Source: a bacterium
GTDB lineage: Bacteria; Pseudomonadota; Alphaproteobacteria; Caulobacterales; Hyphomonadaceae
Assembly: GCA_030824255.1 (NCBI GenBank)
Contig: JAVBYB010000399.1
Coordinates: 1 to 6,415 of the forward strand
Reading direction: 5' to 3'
DNA length: 6,415 nucleotides
Both the position numbers and the translations under genes were made by a program. The notes under the pieces were generated by a model. It saw only the letters and a list, made by a program, of their open reading frames with translations. It searched no databases and had not been told where the DNA came from. Below, in pieces: positions 3,856 to 6,415 of the stretch. Position 1 is the stretch's first letter; each line of letters opens with the position of its first letter.

Positions 3856-6261
3856 ATGCTTCGGCAGATCGGAAAATTCGCGAAGAACCGGCAGGGCGCT
3901 TTCGCCATGCAGTTCGCGCTCATGGCTGTGCCGCTGTGCGTCTGCACGGGTCTCGCCATCGATGGCGGCCGGGCCTTCCTGGCTCGTTTCGAACTCGGTT
4001 CCGCGCTTGACGCCGCAGCCCTTGCTATCGGTTCGACGCTGAACGAGGACGCCGACCTCGACGCCGTGGCCCGCAAGTTCGTCGAGATGAACTTCAAGAC
4101 GGCGCATGACGATCCCATCAATCTGGAACTGGTCGAGATCGGCGGCGAAGACGATGCGCTGATGCTGCGCGGCTCGGTCGACATCAACACCTTCTTCATG
4201 CCGCTCGTGGGCCAGCCCTACGTCACGGTCAACGCTGAGAGCGAAGTCCGCCGTGGCGGCAGCAATGTCGAAGTCACGCTGGCGCTCGACGTCACGGGTT
4301 CGATGAACACGACGCGCATAAACGGCCTCAAGGCCGCCTCCAAGATCCTGATCGACGAAGTCGTCTCAACCGCCCAGGAGCCGTTCTTCTCGAAAGTGGC
4401 CGTCGTTCCGTGGTCGGCGAGTGTCCACATCGATGACGATCACATCGCCGCTTCGGCTCTGGCCGAACTGCGCGGCGAGATCCGCGGCTCAACGAGCATC
4501 AGTAATGTCTCATGGCGCAACGGCTCCACCACGACCAAGACGATCGAGTCGGCCGGCTGGCGCACGAACTCGGGCAAGAGCACGACCAACGCCACGTGGA
4601 AGAATGGCGCCGCGCGCGCCATATCCGCGATCACCAAGACGAACAGCAATTCGCGCATCCGCGTTCGCCTGTCGTCCAACCCCAGCTATTCGAATGGCGA
4701 TACGGTCGTCATCACGGGCGCCGGCGGCAGCTATGACTTCCTGAACGGCAACAAGTACAAGGTCGCCGACCGCACAACGTCCTCGCCATATTACATCTGG
4801 CTGCAGAATCTCGGCACGTCGACCTACACCTCGCCGCCGTCCGGATCGACGGACTCCACCAGCGGTTCCTCGCAGCGCTGCCTCTACACCAACTGTGAAA
4901 TGCGGATCACCGCCAGCAGCCACGGCTTTGCCACCGGCGATCTCGTCTACATCAACAATGTAGGCATGAGCGGCACAGGCGAGACGGTCAACAACACCTG
5001 GGGCGAGACCTGGACCATCACATACCGTGACGGGAACAATTTCTCGCTCAACGGCACCGACGGCCCGACCTTCCGCGACTTTTCCTCGAACGGTACGTCG
5101 TCCGAATGCTACGTCGCCGACTGCCGCTACCGTGTCATCACCACAGCGAACCATGATTTCAGCGAGTCCGACCGGCTGTTCTTCTGGGGCATCTCTAAGT
5201 CCGGCAGCGGCACGCCGCTCAATACGCCCGTCGGCTCCACCATCACGATCGACGACCCGTCCGGCGACACCTTCTTCCTGAAGGGCGATTCCCGCGACTA
5301 CGAGACGTGGACCTCGGCCGGCTCCGTCGCCGAGTGCGCGAACACCGATTGCACCATCACAGTCACGTCCACCAATCATGGCCTAAGCACGGGCGAAAAG
5401 GTGGAGATCACCAACGTCAACGGACTGACAGGCATCAACTACGGCACCAGCGGCGGCCTCCGTCGCTACTGGGTCGTCACGCGCACCTCCAGCAACGCCT
5501 TCACGCTCGACGGCTCCTCGCCTTCGCTGAACAACGTGTCGAGCAGCTTCTCGGGCTCGGCCACGGCCCAGTGCCTGGCCTATGGCTGTGACAAGCTGTG
5601 GTACCGCGAAGGCTATAACCACTACGAGGCATCGGACTGCCTGGTGGAACGCCCCGGCGCGCAGGCCTACACGGACGCAAGCCCGTCGACCGCCGGCATC
5701 GGCATCTCCTACACCAGCAACGGCGCCTGCACGACAACCAACTACGTAACGCCGCTGACGTCCAACAAGACACGTCTCAACGCTGCGATCGACGACCTCA
5801 GCACGGGCGGCAACACCGCCGGACAGCTCGGCGCGGCGTGGAGCTGGTACATGATCTCGCCGAACTTCGCCGACATCTGGGACAAGGAAGTCGAAAACAA
5901 GCCGCTCAACTATGACCACGAAGATCTGATCAAGGTCGCCGTGCTCATGACCGACGGCGAGTTCAACTCTGCCACCTGCTATGGCGTCGTCACCGGCTCC
6001 GCCGGCAGCACCTGGAATGCCCAGTGCGATGGCAAGGATGCGTTCGCGCAGGCCGAGGCGATCTGCACCAACATGAAAGCGCAGGGCGTCACGGTCTATA
6101 CGGTTGGCCTCGCGATCAACACGGCGCTCTACGCCGACGACTTCCTGATCAACTGCGCCTCCAACCCGCAATACGCCCACTTGGCTTCTGACGAAGAGGC
6201 GCTGAAATCCGCCTTCAAGAAGATCGCCCAGTCGATCTCCCGTCTGCGCCTGTCCAAATAG
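3856..6261 (+). CDS. TadG-like vWA-domain pilus/envelope protein with a large repeat insertion
   Basis: This 801-residue protein opens with a basic stretch and hydrophobic segment (KNRQGAFAMQFALMAVPLCV, 10-29), then AIDGGRAF-LDAAALA (34-57), the classic TadG start. The +5 residue after Gly14 is Gln19, not Glu. A vWA domain begins at about 138 with MIDAS DVTGS (145-149), continues in KVAVVPWSASVHID (180-193), and resumes at about 632 with the MIDAS Thr654 (GGNTAGQLGAAWSWYMISPNF) and Asp700 (KVAVLMTDGEFN). About 440 residues are inserted between the halves, so the protein is far longer than usual TadG (roughly 400-600). The insertion is Ser/Thr/Asn/Gly-rich and holds four diverged repeats plus C-x4-C motifs. 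Sixteen cysteines are present, 14 outside the membrane segment. I chose ATG 3856 because GCGGGA lies 7 nt upstream; the GTG at 3817 would overlap the hairpin. It probably acts at the cell surface as a metal-dependent adhesin or pilus-tip protein, by inference. Confidence 0.88.
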   Translation: MLRQIGKFAKNRQGAFAMQFALMAVPLCVCTGLAIDGGRAFLARFELGSALDAAALAIGSTLNEDADLDAVARKFVEMNFKTAHDDPINLELVEIGGEDDALMLRGSVDINTFFMPLVGQPYVTVNAESEVRRGGSNVEVTLALDVTGSMNTTRINGLKAASKILIDEVVSTAQEPFFSKVAVVPWSASVHIDDDHIAASALAELRGEIRGSTSISNVSWRNGSTTTKTIESAGWRTNSGKSTTNATWKNGAARAISAITKTNSNSRIRVRLSSNPSYSNGDTVVITGAGGSYDFLNGNKYKVADRTTSSPYYIWLQNLGTSTYTSPPSGSTDSTSGSSQRCLYTNCEMRITASSHGFATGDLVYINNVGMSGTGETVNNTWGETWTITYRDGNNFSLNGTDGPTFRDFSSNGTSSECYVADCRYRVITTANHDFSESDRLFFWGISKSGSGTPLNTPVGSTITIDDPSGDTFFLKGDSRDYETWTSAGSVAECANTDCTITVTSTNHGLSTGEKVEITNVNGLTGINYGTSGGLRRYWVVTRTSSNAFTLDGSSPSLNNVSSSFSGSATAQCLAYGCDKLWYREGYNHYEASDCLVERPGAQAYTDASPSTAGIGISYTSNGACTTTNYVTPLTSNKTRLNAAIDDLSTGGNTAGQLGAAWSWYMISPNFADIWDKEVENKPLNYDHEDLIKVAVLMTDGEFNSATCYGVVTGSAGSTWNAQCDGKDAFAQAEAICTNMKAQGVTVYTVGLAINTALYADDFLINCASNPQYAHLASDEEALKSAFKKIAQSISRLRLSK
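4513..4608 (+). repeat. Three short W-[RK]-N-G-type repeats in the vWA insertion
   Basis: Residues 220-251 contain WRNGSTTTK, WRTNSGKSTT and WKNG, with Trp at 220, 235 and 248, each followed by a basic residue and then Asn-Gly or Asn-Ser-Gly and Ser/Thr runs. They precede the larger repeats and may be a linker or a small beta-hairpin array. The function is unknown. Confidence 0.45.
4645..5589 (+). repeat. Four tandem ~76-residue repeats with C-x4-C motifs in the vWA protein
   Basis: Four diverged units are aligned by eye. Core strings are PSYSNGDTVVITGA (276-289), HGFATGDLVYINNV (356-369), HDFSESDRLFFWGI (433-446) and HGLSTGEKVEITNV (508-521). The last three each begin with C-x4-C (342/347, 418/423, 494/499) and end in F-x-L-x-G (396-400, 473-477, 549-553). 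A further C-x4-C (573/578) closes the array. The Cys spacing is 76, 76 and 79 residues. The first unit lacks the cysteines. The pattern recalls short beta-rich modules (FCCH-like) annotated in phage tail proteins; that link is from memory and needs a profile search. Confidence 0.75.
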
Positions 6262-6278
6262 GGCGGCACACTTTCTAG

Positions 6279-6295
6279 CGCGAAGGCCATTCGCG
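6279..6295 (+). repeat. Small hairpin ahead of the terminator
   Basis: CGCGAA (6279-6284) and TTCGCG (6290-6295) form a perfect 6-bp stem with a 5-nt loop, 12 nt before the terminator stem. It is a possible extra 3'-end stabilising structure for the operon transcript. Confidence 0.4.
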
Positions 6296-6307
6296 TCCTC
6301 CCCGAGC

Positions 6308-6339
6308 GGCCGGGCTGGCAACAGCCCGGCCCTTTTTTT
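6308..6339 (+). terminator. Strong intrinsic terminator of the pilus operon
   Basis: GGCCGGGCTG (6308-6317) pairs perfectly with CAGCCCGGCC (6322-6331) around a GCAA (GNRA-type) tetraloop, followed by C and seven T (6333-6339). It lies 46 nt past the vWA stop codon and cleanly ends the three-gene transcript. Confidence 0.95.
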
Positions 6340-6376
6340 GCCCCGAGAAGAATGCGCCGGAGATCAGCCTCCCAAA

Positions 6377-6391
6377 TGTACCAAAGGTACA
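6377..6391. repeat. 6-bp inverted repeat beyond the terminator
   Basis: TGTACC-AAA-GGTACA is a perfect inverted repeat with a 3-bp spacer, in DNA after the terminator where no gene is recognised up to the right edge. Its shape fits a small operator for a neighbouring gene outside the window, but the context is cut off. Confidence 0.35.
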
Positions 6392-6415
6392 GCGCGCATG
6401 CCCGCGCCCACCCAC

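Noticed and set aside
4510..5379. Minus-strand open frame of 289 codons
   Set aside because: It is antisense to the repeat insertion, and its apparent periodicity simply mirrors the repeats on the coding strand.
4645..5589. Recent DNA-level tandem duplication or slippage repeat
   Set aside because: The units match only as protein patterns; the nucleotides have diverged and no long identical stretches are visible.
5383..6321. Minus-strand open frame of 312 codons
   Set aside because: It is antisense to the vWA domain and would start inside the terminator hairpin; the composition is Arg/Val/Gly/Ala-rich and no family is recognisable.

Overview
This GC-rich window looks like chromosomal DNA from an alphaproteobacterium. 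It carries the TadE/TadE/TadG-type pilus cluster typical of that class, and its codons are strongly GC-biased. A member of the Hyphomonadaceae/Caulobacterales-Parvularculales group is my guess; it is an inference from gene style, not a proven assignment. No tRNA, rRNA, CRISPR array or insertion sequence was seen.

Left half, minus strand (transcribed right to left from about 2554 to 205): three tightly packed housekeeping genes. In transcription order they are a CinA-N/MoaB-like molybdopterin-binding-fold protein, a crotonase (enoyl-CoA hydratase/isomerase family) and an RluF-like 23S rRNA pseudouridine synthase. Junctions are 11 nt apart or overlap by 4 nt (TTGA), so they are probably co-transcribed and translationally coupled. 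Beyond the last stop (1-204) there is a terminator-like hairpin, a 14-bp perfect inverted repeat, and the possible start of an unrecognised reading frame running off the left edge.

Centre (2555-2713): the divergent intergenic region between the two operons. It holds the Shine-Dalgarno site that fixes the start of the first pilus gene and a 10-bp palindrome, but no promoter I can call confidently.

Right half, plus strand (2714-6261): a three-gene pilus-type operon ended by a very strong intrinsic terminator (6308-6339). Two small TadE-like pseudopilins are followed by an 801-residue TadG-like protein. All three begin with a short basic stretch, a Gly, and a hydrophobic segment that anchors the protein or packs into a pilus. 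The TadG-like protein has a von Willebrand factor A (vWA) domain split by an insertion of about 440 residues. That insertion contains four diverged repeats of about 76 residues, three of them led by a C-x4-C motif, with a fifth-position C-x4-C after the last. The simplest reading is that the two TadE-like proteins and the vWA protein form a minor-pilin/tip or envelope adhesin complex, with the repeat insertion as its exposed, disulfide-stabilised binding module. No core tad/cpa genes (prepilin peptidase, secretin, ATPases, platform proteins, major pilin) lie in the window, so the set must work with machinery encoded elsewhere or act independently.
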